DNA of 64,000 bases, taken from positions 1,752,001 to 1,816,000 of the forward strand of contig NZ_CP023777.1 of assembly GCF_002557795.1 (NCBI RefSeq), in the 5' to 3' direction. The stretch is from Chitinophaga caeni. Lineage in GTDB: Bacteria; Bacteroidota; Bacteroidia; Chitinophagales; Chitinophagaceae. A program made the position numbers and the translations under genes. Below the pieces are notes generated by a model. That model was not told the DNA's origin and made no database searches. It saw only the letters and a program-made list of their open reading frames with translations. Of this stretch, positions 44,504 to 54,314 are shown piece after piece (within the stretch, counting starts at the first letter, position 1; each line of letters starts with the position of its first letter).

Positions 44504-45594
44504 TGGATACAAGATACGATCGCCAAGTTAGATTGCAAGGCTTCGGTGAAGGAAAGCAGGAGCAATTAGGCAGGAGTAGCGCCCTCGTTGTTGGCGCTGG
44601 GGGACTAGGCGTTCCGGTAATGCAATATCTCGTGGGTATGGGCATCGGTAAGTTGGGCATCGTGGATCAAGATACTATTGATATTACGAATATTCACAGG
44701 CAGGTGCTGTATACCCCGGCAGATGCCGGTAAACAAAAAGCGCGCGTTGCAGCCGCAAAATTGAGCGCCATGAACGAACTGGTGGATATTACTGTATATG
44801 AAGAATTTTTACAACCGGGCAATGCTTTGAAAATCATGGCAGATTATGACCTGGTGATCGACTGTAGCGATAATTTCGGGACACGCTACCTTGTCAACGA
44901 TGCTTGCGTAATTTTAAAGAAACCGTTTATCTACGGCGCCATTTACCAGTTTGAAGGACAGGTGAGCGTATTTAACTATAAGGGGAGCGCTACTTACCGT
45001 TGTCTTTTTCCGGAAGCCCCGAATGATGGAGAAATGTTGAATTGCAGCGAGATGGGTGTATTGGGCATATTACCGGGGATGATCGGCACTTACCAGGCCA
45101 ACGAAGCAGTGAAGGTATTGTGTGATATCGGTGAACCGTTATCAAATAAAATTCTTACCATCGATACGTTAACGAACGAGCATAGAATTTTTAAATTTAA
45201 ACCGGTTTCAGGCCACCACGATATCCGGGAATTACAAAAGGATTATCAACAAAATGTTTGCATAATGGAAACAGGTGTACAAGAAATGGATGTGTCGCAA
45301 TTGGCAGAATGGCTGTCGGCTGCGGATCCTTTGCAATTAATTGATGTGCGTGAGCCGGATGAATGGGATATTTGCCATTTGGAACAAGCAAGGCTGATCC
45401 CGATGCATACGGTGGCAGGGCAAATTGACTCGCTGCAAAAAGATATTCCTATCGCTTTGATGTGCCATCATGGAATGAGAAGTCGCGCTGTCGCCAACTT
45501 TTTGGTGGAGGCGGGATTTAAAAATATTTATAATGTGACCGGGGGGATACATGCCTGGGCAGTGAAAGTAGACCCGAATATGCGGCGGTATTGA
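44503..45594 (+). CDS. ThiF/MoeB-family adenylyltransferase with C-terminal rhodanese domain
   Basis: About 363 residues. The E1-like N-terminal domain has VVGAGGLGVP (ATP site), DCSDNFGTRY and YRCLFPEAPNDGEMLNCSEM, placing the catalytic cysteine as in MoeB/ThiF. The C-terminal rhodanese domain (about 265-363) has the active cysteine in LMCHHGMRSRAVA. It adenylates the C-terminus of a sulfur carrier such as MoaD or ThiS, and the rhodanese domain can provide sulfur. No Moa or Thi genes are near, so the carrier is unknown. The start ATG at 44503 overlaps the M48 stop; a longer in-frame start (44476) would lie inside that gene. Confidence 0.93.
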   Translation: MDTRYDRQVRLQGFGEGKQEQLGRSSALVVGAGGLGVPVMQYLVGMGIGKLGIVDQDTIDITNIHRQVLYTPADAGKQKARVAAAKLSAMNELVDITVYEEFLQPGNALKIMADYDLVIDCSDNFGTRYLVNDACVILKKPFIYGAIYQFEGQVSVFNYKGSATYRCLFPEAPNDGEMLNCSEMGVLGILPGMIGTYQANEAVKVLCDIGEPLSNKILTIDTLTNEHRIFKFKPVSGHHDIRELQKDYQQNVCIMETGVQEMDVSQLAEWLSAADPLQLIDVREPDEWDICHLEQARLIPMHTVAGQIDSLQKDIPIALMCHHGMRSRAVANFLVEAGFKNIYNVTGGIHAWAVKVDPNMRRY

Positions 45595-45701
45595 TCTGAA
45601 CGCACGTGGAGAGGAAGTATGCCTTCCCTCTACGGAAAAAATTAACATACCCTCATTAAACCTCCTATTTCCGGCTTCGTCTAACCCATAAATACTGTTC
45701 T

Positions 45702-47144
45702 ATGGCGAAGCCCATGCAAATAATAGAATGCCAGCATCTCGCTTGGAGAGCCGGTTTTGGCGCATCTTTCCGGGATTTAGAGCAATGGTCTAAAAAAGAT
45801 AGGAAAGAGGTAGTCCATCATTTATTGAATAAACCTAGCGCAATCCGTAATCTTGAAGTGATCGACAGCGCTTCCATCCCCGATTATAAGCGCTTCAAGG
45901 ACATGAGCGCCGAAGAGCGGAAACAGGTTCGTAAGCTTAATGTAAATGGCATCAAGGATCTGAATACCGGATGGATAAAAGAAATGGCTGCTACAGATCA
46001 CCCTTTCCAAGAAAAAATGGCTGTATTCTGGCATGGACATTTTGCTTGCAGAACGCAAAATGTGCTGTTTAACCAACAACTGTTGCAAGTCATCAGGAGT
46101 CATGCTACCGGGAACTTTGGCGATCTGTTGATCGCAGTTTCAAAAACGCCAGCCATGTTGGCTTTTCTTAATAATCAACAAAACAGGAAACAACACCCCA
46201 ACGAAAATTTTGCCCGTGAAGTGATGGAATTGTTCACCATGGGCAGGGGAAATTATTCTGAAACAGATGTGAAAGAAGCCGCGAGAGCTTTTACTGGATG
46301 GGGTTTCAATGCCATGGGGGAGTTTGTATTCAGAGCCCGGGCACATGATGAAGGTAAAAAAACAATTCTCGGGAAAACCGGGTTTTATAAAGGGGATGAT
46401 GTATTGGCCATTTTGCTTGACCAGCCTGCAACCGCGAAATTTATTGCCCGGAAGATTTACAAGGAATTCGTGAATGAAGAGGTCGATGAAAATCATGTCA
46501 ATGAAATTGCAGGGGTATTTTACAAGAGCAATTATGATATCAAAAGCATGATGCGCCACATCTTCACGGCAGATTGGTTTTATGATGAAAAGAATATCGG
46601 CGCACAAATCAAATCGCCGGTAGATTTATTGATCGGGCTTAGAAGAAGTATCCCGATGCAATTTGAGGATGAAGCCGTGATGCTCTTGTTTCAAAGGGTG
46701 ATGGGGCAATTATTGTTTTATCCGCCTAATGTGGCTGGCTGGCCCGGAGGAAAAAGCTGGATCGATTCTTCCAGCCTGATGTTCCGTATGAGGGTGCCGC
46801 AGATCATTTTGTATGCACAGGCAGTGAACATAGCTCCCAAAGAATTGACCCCCGAAATGGGAGAAGGGAACAATTATAAGATGACCTTACAATTGAACCG
46901 TGCCCTTCAAAGACAATATGCCAAAAAAGTGCAAGCAGATATTGATTGGGCAAGCTATATAAAACAATTTGAAGAAGTACCGAGGACAGAATTATCTACA
47001 GCAATTGCGAAAACATTAATCGGGCTGCATTACAATAAGGATTTACCGCTATTGGAAAAATATGCCGATGAAAGTACCCGTGAACAATATATAAAGACTT
47101 TCTCTCTCGGTATCATGAGTACTCCTTTATATCAATTGTGTTAA
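45702..47144 (+). CDS. DUF1800 domain protein
   Basis: 480 residues. Hallmarks of the family are seen: NENFAREVMELFTMGRG, ETDVKEAARAFTGWGF, MRHIFTADWFYDE and VAGWPGGKSWIDSS. DUF1800 proteins are encoded together with DUF1501 proteins in many bacteria and are thought to act in the envelope, but the biochemical role is unknown. Here the N-terminus lacks a clear signal peptide. Its stop lies 20 bp ahead of the start chosen for the DUF1501 gene. Confidence 0.92.
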   Translation: MAKPMQIIECQHLAWRAGFGASFRDLEQWSKKDRKEVVHHLLNKPSAIRNLEVIDSASIPDYKRFKDMSAEERKQVRKLNVNGIKDLNTGWIKEMAATDHPFQEKMAVFWHGHFACRTQNVLFNQQLLQVIRSHATGNFGDLLIAVSKTPAMLAFLNNQQNRKQHPNENFAREVMELFTMGRGNYSETDVKEAARAFTGWGFNAMGEFVFRARAHDEGKKTILGKTGFYKGDDVLAILLDQPATAKFIARKIYKEFVNEEVDENHVNEIAGVFYKSNYDIKSMMRHIFTADWFYDEKNIGAQIKSPVDLLIGLRRSIPMQFEDEAVMLLFQRVMGQLLFYPPNVAGWPGGKSWIDSSSLMFRMRVPQIILYAQAVNIAPKELTPEMGEGNNYKMTLQLNRALQRQYAKKVQADIDWASYIKQFEEVPRTELSTAIAKTLIGLHYNKDLPLLEKYADESTREQYIKTFSLGIMSTPLYQLC

Positions 47145-47164
47145 TCCTCCTTAAAATTATCGAC

Positions 47165-48370
47165 ATGATTATCCTCAATAGAAGAAAATTTTTGCAGGTT
47201 GGTTCATTGGCTTCTGCTTCGGTAATGTTGCCGAAGTTTTTAAAGGCATTCGAAAAGCCTATGTTGGTGCCACCGGGCAATAAAGTATTAGTAGTACTGC
47301 AACTTTCTGGTGGTAACGATGGACTGAATACCGTTATCCCTTTTAGAAATGATATTTATTATAAATCCCGTCCTTCATTATCCTTGAAAAAAGATAAGGT
47401 ATTGTCGATGGATAACGAGCTGGGTTTAAATGATGCCCTGCCCAATTTAAAAATGTTGTACGATGAAGGCAGTTTGGGTGTTCTAAATAACGTGGGATAC
47501 CCGAATCCCGATCGTTCGCATTTCAGATCCATGGATATTTGGCATTCGGCCAGTCAATCCGATCAATATTGGAATACCGGTTGGTTAGGCCGCTACCTGG
47601 ACGCGCAATGCCAGGGTTGCGATAAACCTACCCAGGCCCTGGAAGTAGATGATACTTTGAGTTTGGCTTTGAAAGGAGAACAGGTCAAAGGCTTGGCTTT
47701 TACCGAGCCGCAACGCTTATTCGGAACCAGTAATTCACCGTTTTATAAAAATTTATTGAAGCAGCAACATGATCACGATGCGGAACATGCAAACGTTGAT
47801 TATCTATATAAAACGATGGCAGAAACGGTATCGTCCGCAGCATATATCCAACAACAGTATAAAACCTTTCAGACTAAAACAACCTATCCTAACACTGCAT
47901 TGGGGAAACATATGAAAACGATTGCCAACCTTGTGATGACAGATATCAATACCAGTGTTTATTATGTTTCCCATGGGAGTTTTGATACGCATGTGAACCA
48001 AAATGAACAGCAACACCGCTTGTTAAAACAGATGGATGATGCATTGGCTGCTTTCGTGAAGGATTTGAAAGAGCATCATCGCTTCGAGGACGTGTTAGTA
48101 ATGACTTTCTCCGAATTTGGTCGCCGGGTGGCCCAAAATGCGAGTGGCGGTACGGATCATGGTACGGCCAACAATATGTTCCTGGTTAGCGGCGGATTGA
48201 AAGAGAAGGGTATACTGAACGCCGGGCCGGATCTTGCCAAGTTGATAGAAGGGGATTTGCAATACCAGGTCGATTTTAAAAGTGTATATGCCACTATCTT
48301 AAAGAAGTGGTTGGGAGCGGATGACCAGGCCATACTAGAAAAAGAATATGAATATTTAAATTTTATATAA
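47165..48370 (+). CDS. DUF1501 domain protein with Tat-type signal
   Basis: About 401 residues from ATG 47165. A twin-arginine-like signal begins NRRKFLQVGSLASASVML. VVLQLSGGNDGLNTVIPF and MTFSEFGRRVAQNASGGTDH are family hallmarks and resemble the alkaline-phosphatase-like/sulfatase fold. It pairs with the preceding DUF1800 gene. I chose 47165 rather than the upstream TTG at 47138, which overlaps DUF1800, because it places the RR motif at the very N-terminus. Confidence 0.92.
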   Translation: MIILNRRKFLQVGSLASASVMLPKFLKAFEKPMLVPPGNKVLVVLQLSGGNDGLNTVIPFRNDIYYKSRPSLSLKKDKVLSMDNELGLNDALPNLKMLYDEGSLGVLNNVGYPNPDRSHFRSMDIWHSASQSDQYWNTGWLGRYLDAQCQGCDKPTQALEVDDTLSLALKGEQVKGLAFTEPQRLFGTSNSPFYKNLLKQQHDHDAEHANVDYLYKTMAETVSSAAYIQQQYKTFQTKTTYPNTALGKHMKTIANLVMTDINTSVYYVSHGSFDTHVNQNEQQHRLLKQMDDALAAFVKDLKEHHRFEDVLVMTFSEFGRRVAQNASGGTDHGTANNMFLVSGGLKEKGILNAGPDLAKLIEGDLQYQVDFKSVYATILKKWLGADDQAILEKEYEYLNFI

Positions 48371-48414
48371 AGGTTGATATAAATGGGATTGTTCTAGGCG
48401 GAAGAATAAAACAA

Positions 48415-48450
48415 GGGGGAGTGCTTTTCCAAGCATTCCCCCTCCCTTTT
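48415..48450 (+). terminator. Terminator of the DUF1800-DUF1501 operon
   Basis: A 12-bp stem (48415-48426 with 48431-48442, one G-U pair) followed by TCCCTTTT; the T-run is weak. Confidence 0.7.
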
Positions 48451-48476
48451 GAATGATATATCTTATTATAAAATTA

Positions 48477-48635
48477 CATTGTTGTCCGACTAAAAATGCT
48501 TTAAAGGTACTTTGTGCGCTTTCTTGTACTTTTTTGGGCAAGCAAAAAAGTACAAGAAAAAGGGCAGATGAACATTGAATCGAACTATTGAGGGATCAAA
48601 TTGCTCCCCGGTTAAAATCTAGTCGGACAACAATG
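48477..48635. mobile_element. MITE copy B, 159 bp, with 9-bp target duplication
   Basis: Perfect 16-base terminal inverted repeats (48477-48492 and 48620-48635, CATTGTTGTCCGACTA). The 9-base sequence ATAAAATTA directly flanks it on both sides (48468-48476 and 48636-48644). Inside is a perfect 14-bp hairpin (48523-48536 with 48543-48556, arm CTTGTACTTTTTTG). No coding capacity. It is the shorter relative of copy A at 32600-32908 and lies between the convergent DUF1501 and OPT genes. Confidence 0.92.
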
Positions 48636-48641
48636 ATAAAA

Positions 48642-50717
48642 TTACTTTTCGATATCTAAAGGTTTGGACTTTTGGATACCGATCCTATACAGGATAAAAC
48701 CGAGCGTCGCAAAGAAAAGTACGCCGAGTACGGCATAACCTCCATGTCCAATTATTTTGCTTAGCCCATGCTCAACACTGATCTTTTTAAGGCCGTTAGC
48801 AATATTTTCATTGACCGTTAATAAGGCTACAATCACCCCGGCTACAGCGCCGCCTGCAACCAGTCCCGTTGCAAACAAGTTACCTTTGCCCAGCTCTTCT
48901 TCTTCGGCAGAAAGATTCTCACCCCGCTGCTTTTGTTTGTGATCCACGATACTACGGATAGCGCCGCCAATGAAGATCGGTAAGGTAGTAGATAAAGGTA
49001 AGTAAGCTCCCACGGCAAAAGAAAGGGACTTAATACCGCAGAGCTCCATCGTGATGGCAATAAAAACACCTACTAATACAAACTGCCAATCTAAGTTGAA
49101 TGTTAATATCCCTTTGTCTAAAGTGGCCATTAAAATTGCTTGCGGAGCGGAAAATGTAGTTGAACCGATCGCGTGATGAATGCCTGCCGCTCTCATTTCC
49201 GCAGTCGGGGTATCCAGCAAATGAACGGTATAACCGATTACGATGGATGATACAATCGCCCCAATGAATAAAGCTATTTGCTGGTTCCTTGGTGTTGCAC
49301 CGACGATATAGCCAGTTTTCAAATCTTGGGAAGTAGCCCCTGCGTTAGCTGCGGCGATACAAATCATCCCGCCTACCACTAAGGCCATCGGTTCGTAAAC
49401 TTTTCCTGTCCAGCCTACCGCTATAAATATTAAACAGGTACCCATGATCGTGGCAATGGTCATGCCGGAAATGGGGTTGTTACTGGATCCGATTAACCCT
49501 ACGATACGGCTGGATACGGTAACGAAAAAGGCGCCGAAAACAACTACCAGCACACCGATCAATAATTTATTGAAGAAATTTTGCCCCGGCAACTGCGGCA
49601 GTAAGGCCATTAACAATACCAAACCGATACTCCCGATAATCACAATTTTGAATGATAGGTCTTTCTCCGTACGGGGTACTTCGCTAGCATTTGATTTATC
49701 TTTAATAGAACCCAGGCTGTCTTTAAACGATGAAATAATTGTCGGGATCGTCTTAACCAGGGTAATGAACCCACCGGCAGCCACGGCGCCCGCACCAATT
49801 TGTTTAACATAAGCTTGGTATAAAGCGATGGAATAATCGTTGAAGGTATGGGTAACGGGGCTCCAATTACCAACACCGCCTGCATCCGTCAAGCTGCTAA
49901 GCATGCCGAGTTTTACCAATTGCGTGGCCACGGCATCCGGGGGAACGATTGTGGATAATAACGGGATTAGCGCTAACCAGGACAATACGCCACCCGCAAC
50001 CAGCACGCCACTGATCTTGGGACCGATGATATACCCGACACCTAGGTATTCCGGTGTAATTTCCCCGCTGAGTTTAGCAGAAGGCAGGTATTTATTTTTT
50101 TGGCTGGTCAGGTATTCAGGACTTTCCGAGATAACATGAAACACTTTTTGCAACATGGCATAAATGAATGCGGCCCCTAATCCCAGGAAAGCGGTTTTGG
50201 CAAAGTCGCCGCCTTTTTCCCCGGCTTTCAGCACTTCCCCGCAGGCAGTACCTTCAGGGTAAGGTAAAGTGTCATGTTCCTTTACGATCAATGATTTTCG
50301 TAAGGGGATCATCATCAAGGTACCGAGCAGGCCTCCGAAAATAGCCAGTACCAATATGGTCATATAACTAAAATAGGATTCCCCGTTGCTCACGCCATTT
50401 TCATTGGCAGAGAGAAATAAGAATCCAGGCAACGTGAAAACCACACCTGCGGCGATAGATTCCCCGGCAGATCCCGTGGTTTGGATAATGTTATTTTCTA
50501 AGATGGTTGTTTTGAAGAACCTGCGCCCCAATGTGATAGCAATCACGGCAATGGGAATAGAGGCAGAAACGGTGAGCCCGGCTTTCAAGGCGAGGTACAC
50601 GGTAGCCGCTCCGAAGATGATGCCGAAAAGGCAACCCAGTAGAATAGATTTGAGGGTAAATTCCTTTACATTTTCCTCCGGCGCTACATAGGGTTTGAAG
50701 GTTTTTTCTTGTGACAT
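48642..50717 (-). CDS. OPT-family oligopeptide transporter
   Basis: 691 residues with about 16 hydrophobic segments. It starts with the soluble YVAPEENVKEFTLKSILLGC, and the motif GRRFFKTTILENNIIQTTGS is typical of prokaryotic OPT proteins. It should take up oligopeptides with protons. It lies next to a POT-type di/tripeptide transporter, suggesting peptide nutrition. MITE copy B ends six bases beyond its stop codon, so its transcript 3' end probably runs into the element. Confidence 0.94.
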   Translation of the reverse strand: MSQEKTFKPYVAPEENVKEFTLKSILLGCLFGIIFGAATVYLALKAGLTVSASIPIAVIAITLGRRFFKTTILENNIIQTTGSAGESIAAGVVFTLPGFLFLSANENGVSNGESYFSYMTILVLAIFGGLLGTLMMIPLRKSLIVKEHDTLPYPEGTACGEVLKAGEKGGDFAKTAFLGLGAAFIYAMLQKVFHVISESPEYLTSQKNKYLPSAKLSGEITPEYLGVGYIIGPKISGVLVAGGVLSWLALIPLLSTIVPPDAVATQLVKLGMLSSLTDAGGVGNWSPVTHTFNDYSIALYQAYVKQIGAGAVAAGGFITLVKTIPTIISSFKDSLGSIKDKSNASEVPRTEKDLSFKIVIIGSIGLVLLMALLPQLPGQNFFNKLLIGVLVVVFGAFFVTVSSRIVGLIGSSNNPISGMTIATIMGTCLIFIAVGWTGKVYEPMALVVGGMICIAAANAGATSQDLKTGYIVGATPRNQQIALFIGAIVSSIVIGYTVHLLDTPTAEMRAAGIHHAIGSTTFSAPQAILMATLDKGILTFNLDWQFVLVGVFIAITMELCGIKSLSFAVGAYLPLSTTLPIFIGGAIRSIVDHKQKQRGENLSAEEEELGKGNLFATGLVAGGAVAGVIVALLTVNENIANGLKKISVEHGLSKIIGHGGYAVLGVLFFATLGFILYRIGIQKSKPLDIEK

Positions 50718-50810
50718 ATTTTAAATAAAGCAGTTAGGAAGTAATATTTTCTAAGATAGGCAATTATATTGAGCAGTGTTGATTATAGTTATCCCAGTTA
50801 GATGAGCATA

Positions 50811-50847
50811 AAAAATGGGTGCTTTGAAAGAAACAGAGCACCCATTT
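50811..50847 (-). terminator. Terminator of the POT transporter gene
   Basis: An 11-bp stem (50813-50823 with 50837-50847) followed on the minus strand by a T-run, 22 bp after the stop. Confidence 0.88.
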
Positions 50848-50868
50848 AATTATATATAAAATTGAAAA

Positions 50869-52551
50869 TTACCTGATTCCATGCATCATTTTCTTCAAGA
50901 ATCCTGAGATTAAGAATAATAATATAGCTGCACCACCTGGCAGGATAACGAAAATCATAAAGAACTCATACAGGTTATGAATCGTAAATCCGGCAAATGA
51001 TGGGTAATGAGTTGGTATTTTAAGAGAGGCCAATTTATCCAGTTGTTGAGATGTAGCGGTGATTGTACCATCCAAAATTCCTTGGAGATTAATTCCCAAT
51101 TTGTTTGCTTCTTCATATTTGTCACTTGTAGGAGGTAACATAGTGCCTAAGGTACCCGCCAATGCATAACCGGAAGCATTGGAAAGGAACCAAACACCCA
51201 TCAACAATGAAGAGAACCTATGTGGAGCAAGCTTAGAAACCAATGAAAGACCGATTGGAGATAGGCAAAGCTCACCCAGTGTATGGAATAAGTACATAAC
51301 AATCAGCCAAATAACTCCCAGTTTATCATTGATTCCAAGGTTTTTCACTTGCAAAGCAATGATAAAATAACCGAATGCTAATAAAGCAAGACCTAACGAC
51401 TGTTTTACCGGAGATATAGGTTCGAGGTTACGTTTCTGTAATTTAATCCACATCCAACTAAATGGTAATGCGAAAACTATAATGAAGATGGAATTCGCAT
51501 TTTGAACGAAGCTCGGCGGCATATCCCAACCGAATAAGTGACGATCTGTTTGACGATCAGCGATAAAGGTCAGGGAAGAACCCGCTTGTTCGAAACAAGC
51601 CCAGAAGAAGATTACGAAAAAAGCAACAATATATAATACAACGATACGTTGGCGCTCTATCTTTGTAAGTGACTTATCGGATAAGATCAAGCCAGCTAAA
51701 CTCAAACCACTTGAGTATATAAAGGAATATAACCAGTTAGTACCAAATGCAAAATGGAAAAGAACCGCTAGTGCAAATAATGCAATTACGGCCATAACAA
51801 TAGATTTATTGGAGAATTTAGCTTGATCGGATGATTGCTCCCCGGTTTTAACTGGTTTGGCTCCTACTGCTTTACCATCAGGGGTTACAACGTATTTATC
51901 TTTTAAGAAATAAAACAATACCGAACCTAGGAACATGGCTATGCCGGCAGCTAAAAAGCCCCATTTAAAAGCTTCAACAACACGGGTACCATCGTTTAGT
52001 TTAACGTCTCCTAAAAGTGGACATATTGTCATTCCTAATAAGGCACCTACATTGATACCCATGTAAAAAATCGTGAAAGCCGAATCTAAACGGTTATCGC
52101 CCTTTTCATATAGTTGGCCTACCATCGAGGAAATATTCGGTTTGAAGAAACCGTTTCCTAAAATTAATATGCCAAGAGCGATCCACATCAATATTTTTGC
52201 AGATTCAATGTTACTAGCATAAGTAAAACCACTTGCAAATAGGAATAATTGACCAAGCGCCATGGTAAATCCACCCAAGATGATACAGGCTCTGTTTCCT
52301 AAGAACCTATCGGCAACGAATCCACCTAGCATAGGTGTTAAATAACATAATCCCAGGAACCCTCCGTAGATAATTGATGATTCTGCTTCTGAAAAGGCCA
52401 AGGCATTTACGAGAAAGAGGGTGAGTAATGCTCTCATTCCATAAAAGTTGAACCTTTCCCACATTTCCGTAGCAAATAGTACTCCGAGACCTTTAGGATG
52501 CCCTTTTTTAGAGGAAGTTGCCGACTCTTGAGTGATGGCAGTTTGATTCAT
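50869..52551 (-). CDS. POT-family proton-dependent di/tripeptide transporter
   Basis: 560 residues with about 14 membrane helices. The family signature is clear: EMWERFNFYGMRALLTLFLV in helix 1 with the ExxERF-type motif, GGFVADRFLGNRACIILGG, and FYMGINVGALLGM. It should import di- and tripeptides driven by protons. It is preceded on the same strand by nothing within 220 bp and has its own terminator, so it is a single-gene unit. Confidence 0.96.
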   Translation of the reverse strand: MNQTAITQESATSSKKGHPKGLGVLFATEMWERFNFYGMRALLTLFLVNALAFSEAESSIIYGGFLGLCYLTPMLGGFVADRFLGNRACIILGGFTMALGQLFLFASGFTYASNIESAKILMWIALGILILGNGFFKPNISSMVGQLYEKGDNRLDSAFTIFYMGINVGALLGMTICPLLGDVKLNDGTRVVEAFKWGFLAAGIAMFLGSVLFYFLKDKYVVTPDGKAVGAKPVKTGEQSSDQAKFSNKSIVMAVIALFALAVLFHFAFGTNWLYSFIYSSGLSLAGLILSDKSLTKIERQRIVVLYIVAFFVIFFWACFEQAGSSLTFIADRQTDRHLFGWDMPPSFVQNANSIFIIVFALPFSWMWIKLQKRNLEPISPVKQSLGLALLAFGYFIIALQVKNLGINDKLGVIWLIVMYLFHTLGELCLSPIGLSLVSKLAPHRFSSLLMGVWFLSNASGYALAGTLGTMLPPTSDKYEEANKLGINLQGILDGTITATSQQLDKLASLKIPTHYPSFAGFTIHNLYEFFMIFVILPGGAAILLFLISGFLKKMMHGIR

Positions 52552-52779
52552 ACCAGGTTAGTTTTTTTAGTTACAGTGAATAAATTCTATTAAGATTATT
52601 GTAAATCTCTCGCAGGTTAAGAGCGGCAAGATAAAGAAATTCATAAAACTGGCTAAAAAAACTATGCTAATTGCGCTTTTTTGGCCTTTCTTTGCAAAAA
52701 AATTAGGTAAGGACGGTATTTTGATTATATTTAATATATTGTTACGTTCTTACCATTCTGCATATATATCTTGTTAATT

Positions 52780-54069
52780 ATGAAAGTTTTATTGTTAGGA
52801 AGTGGTGGCCGCGAACATGCACTGGCCCTGAAAATCTCGGGGGATCCCCTTTGTTCCCATTTATTTGTTGCCCCGGGCAACCCGGGAATCGCTCAATGTG
52901 GAACTTGCGTGAACATCGGTGTCAACGATTTTGAAGCTATCAAGTCATTTGCAATAGAAAATGGGATCGAGATGGTCGTAGTAGGACCGGAAGATCCCTT
53001 GGTAAACGGAATTTTTGACTTTTTTGCCAATGATCCTGCTTTACAACACATCCCGGTGATCGGCCCTTCTAAAGAAGGCGCCCAGTTGGAAGGCAGCAAG
53101 GCATTCGCGAAGCAATTCATGATGCGCCACAGGGTACCGACAGCTTCATATAAAGAATTTAGTGCTGATAATTACGAGGAGGGCATAGCATACCTTGCAC
53201 AGCATACCCTGCCGATCGTATTGAAAGCGGATGGCTTGGCCGCCGGTAAAGGTGTCGTTATTGCCGAAAGCCGCGAACATGCGCAGGAAGAATTTGCTCA
53301 AATGATTAAAGATGCTAAATTTGGCGACGCTAGTAAAAAGGTGGTGGTTGAGCAATTCTTATCCGGTATCGAATTGTCGGTTTTCGTACTAACTGATGGG
53401 CAATCCTACAAGATATTACCAACTGCAAAAGATTATAAAAGGATCGGCTTGGGTGATACCGGCCTCAATACCGGTGGAATGGGCGCCATTTCTCCCGTAC
53501 CATTTGCTGACGCCGAGTTCATGAAGAAAGTCGAAGATCGGGTTATTAGGCCTACCGTTGAGGGTTTACATAAAGAGCAGATTAACTATAAAGGATTTAT
53601 ATTCATCGGTTTGATTAAAGTGGAAGGAGAACCTTACGTGATTGAATACAACTGTAGGATGGGCGATCCCGAAACCGAGGTCGTAATGCCGAGATTGAAG
53701 AATAATTTATTAAGTTTGTTGAAAGCAGTTGCTGATGGTACATTAGCCCAAGAAGAAATACAGGAAGACGAAAGAGCTGCTGCTACCGTAGTGATCGTAT
53801 CCGGGGGATACCCCGGGGATTATGAAAAAGGAAAAGTGATTACCAACATCCCCGGCAACAATCCTGCGCAAATTATATTCCACGCCGGAACGAAATCAGA
53901 CGGGCAAAATATTTTAACCAACGGGGGAAGGGTGATTGCCGTAACATCTTTGGCAAGCGATTTGCAGGAGGCATTGCGCCTTTCAAAACAAACAGCGGCA
54001 AGTATCACCTTCGAAGGAAAATATTTTAGGGAGGACATCGGTTTCGAATTTGTGCCAACTAAATCTTAA
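52780..54069 (+). CDS. purD: Phosphoribosylamine--glycine ligase
   Basis: 429 residues from ATG 52780 (MKVLLLGSGGREHALA), the family start; an in-frame TTG three codons upstream is less likely. The ATP-grasp motifs are present: VLKADGLAAGKGVV, EFLSG-like VEQFLSGIELSVF and NCRMGDPETEV. It makes glycinamide ribonucleotide in purine synthesis. No other pur gene is adjacent. Confidence 0.97.
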   Translation: MKVLLLGSGGREHALALKISGDPLCSHLFVAPGNPGIAQCGTCVNIGVNDFEAIKSFAIENGIEMVVVGPEDPLVNGIFDFFANDPALQHIPVIGPSKEGAQLEGSKAFAKQFMMRHRVPTASYKEFSADNYEEGIAYLAQHTLPIVLKADGLAAGKGVVIAESREHAQEEFAQMIKDAKFGDASKKVVVEQFLSGIELSVFVLTDGQSYKILPTAKDYKRIGLGDTGLNTGGMGAISPVPFADAEFMKKVEDRVIRPTVEGLHKEQINYKGFIFIGLIKVEGEPYVIEYNCRMGDPETEVVMPRLKNNLLSLLKAVADGTLAQEEIQEDERAAATVVIVSGGYPGDYEKGKVITNIPGNNPAQIIFHAGTKSDGQNILTNGGRVIAVTSLASDLQEALRLSKQTAASITFEGKYFREDIGFEFVPTKS

Positions 54070-54314
54070 GCCGTTGCCACCTGTTGTTATGTTGAGAAAA
54101 TGCGACGCTGAAAAACCGGTCAACAACAAACTGGACACTGTAACTGTTACTTGACGATGCCAAACAATTTATGTAACAACAGTTCGTTAAGCAATTTTAA
54201 TACGTTTGTTTTGTACGCTAGTAAAATATTCGTTTTACATCCAGGTTTTACATCGTATATTCGTTAGAATTATTCAATTTTGCAATCAAATATTTATATT
54301 GACCGTATCAAACA

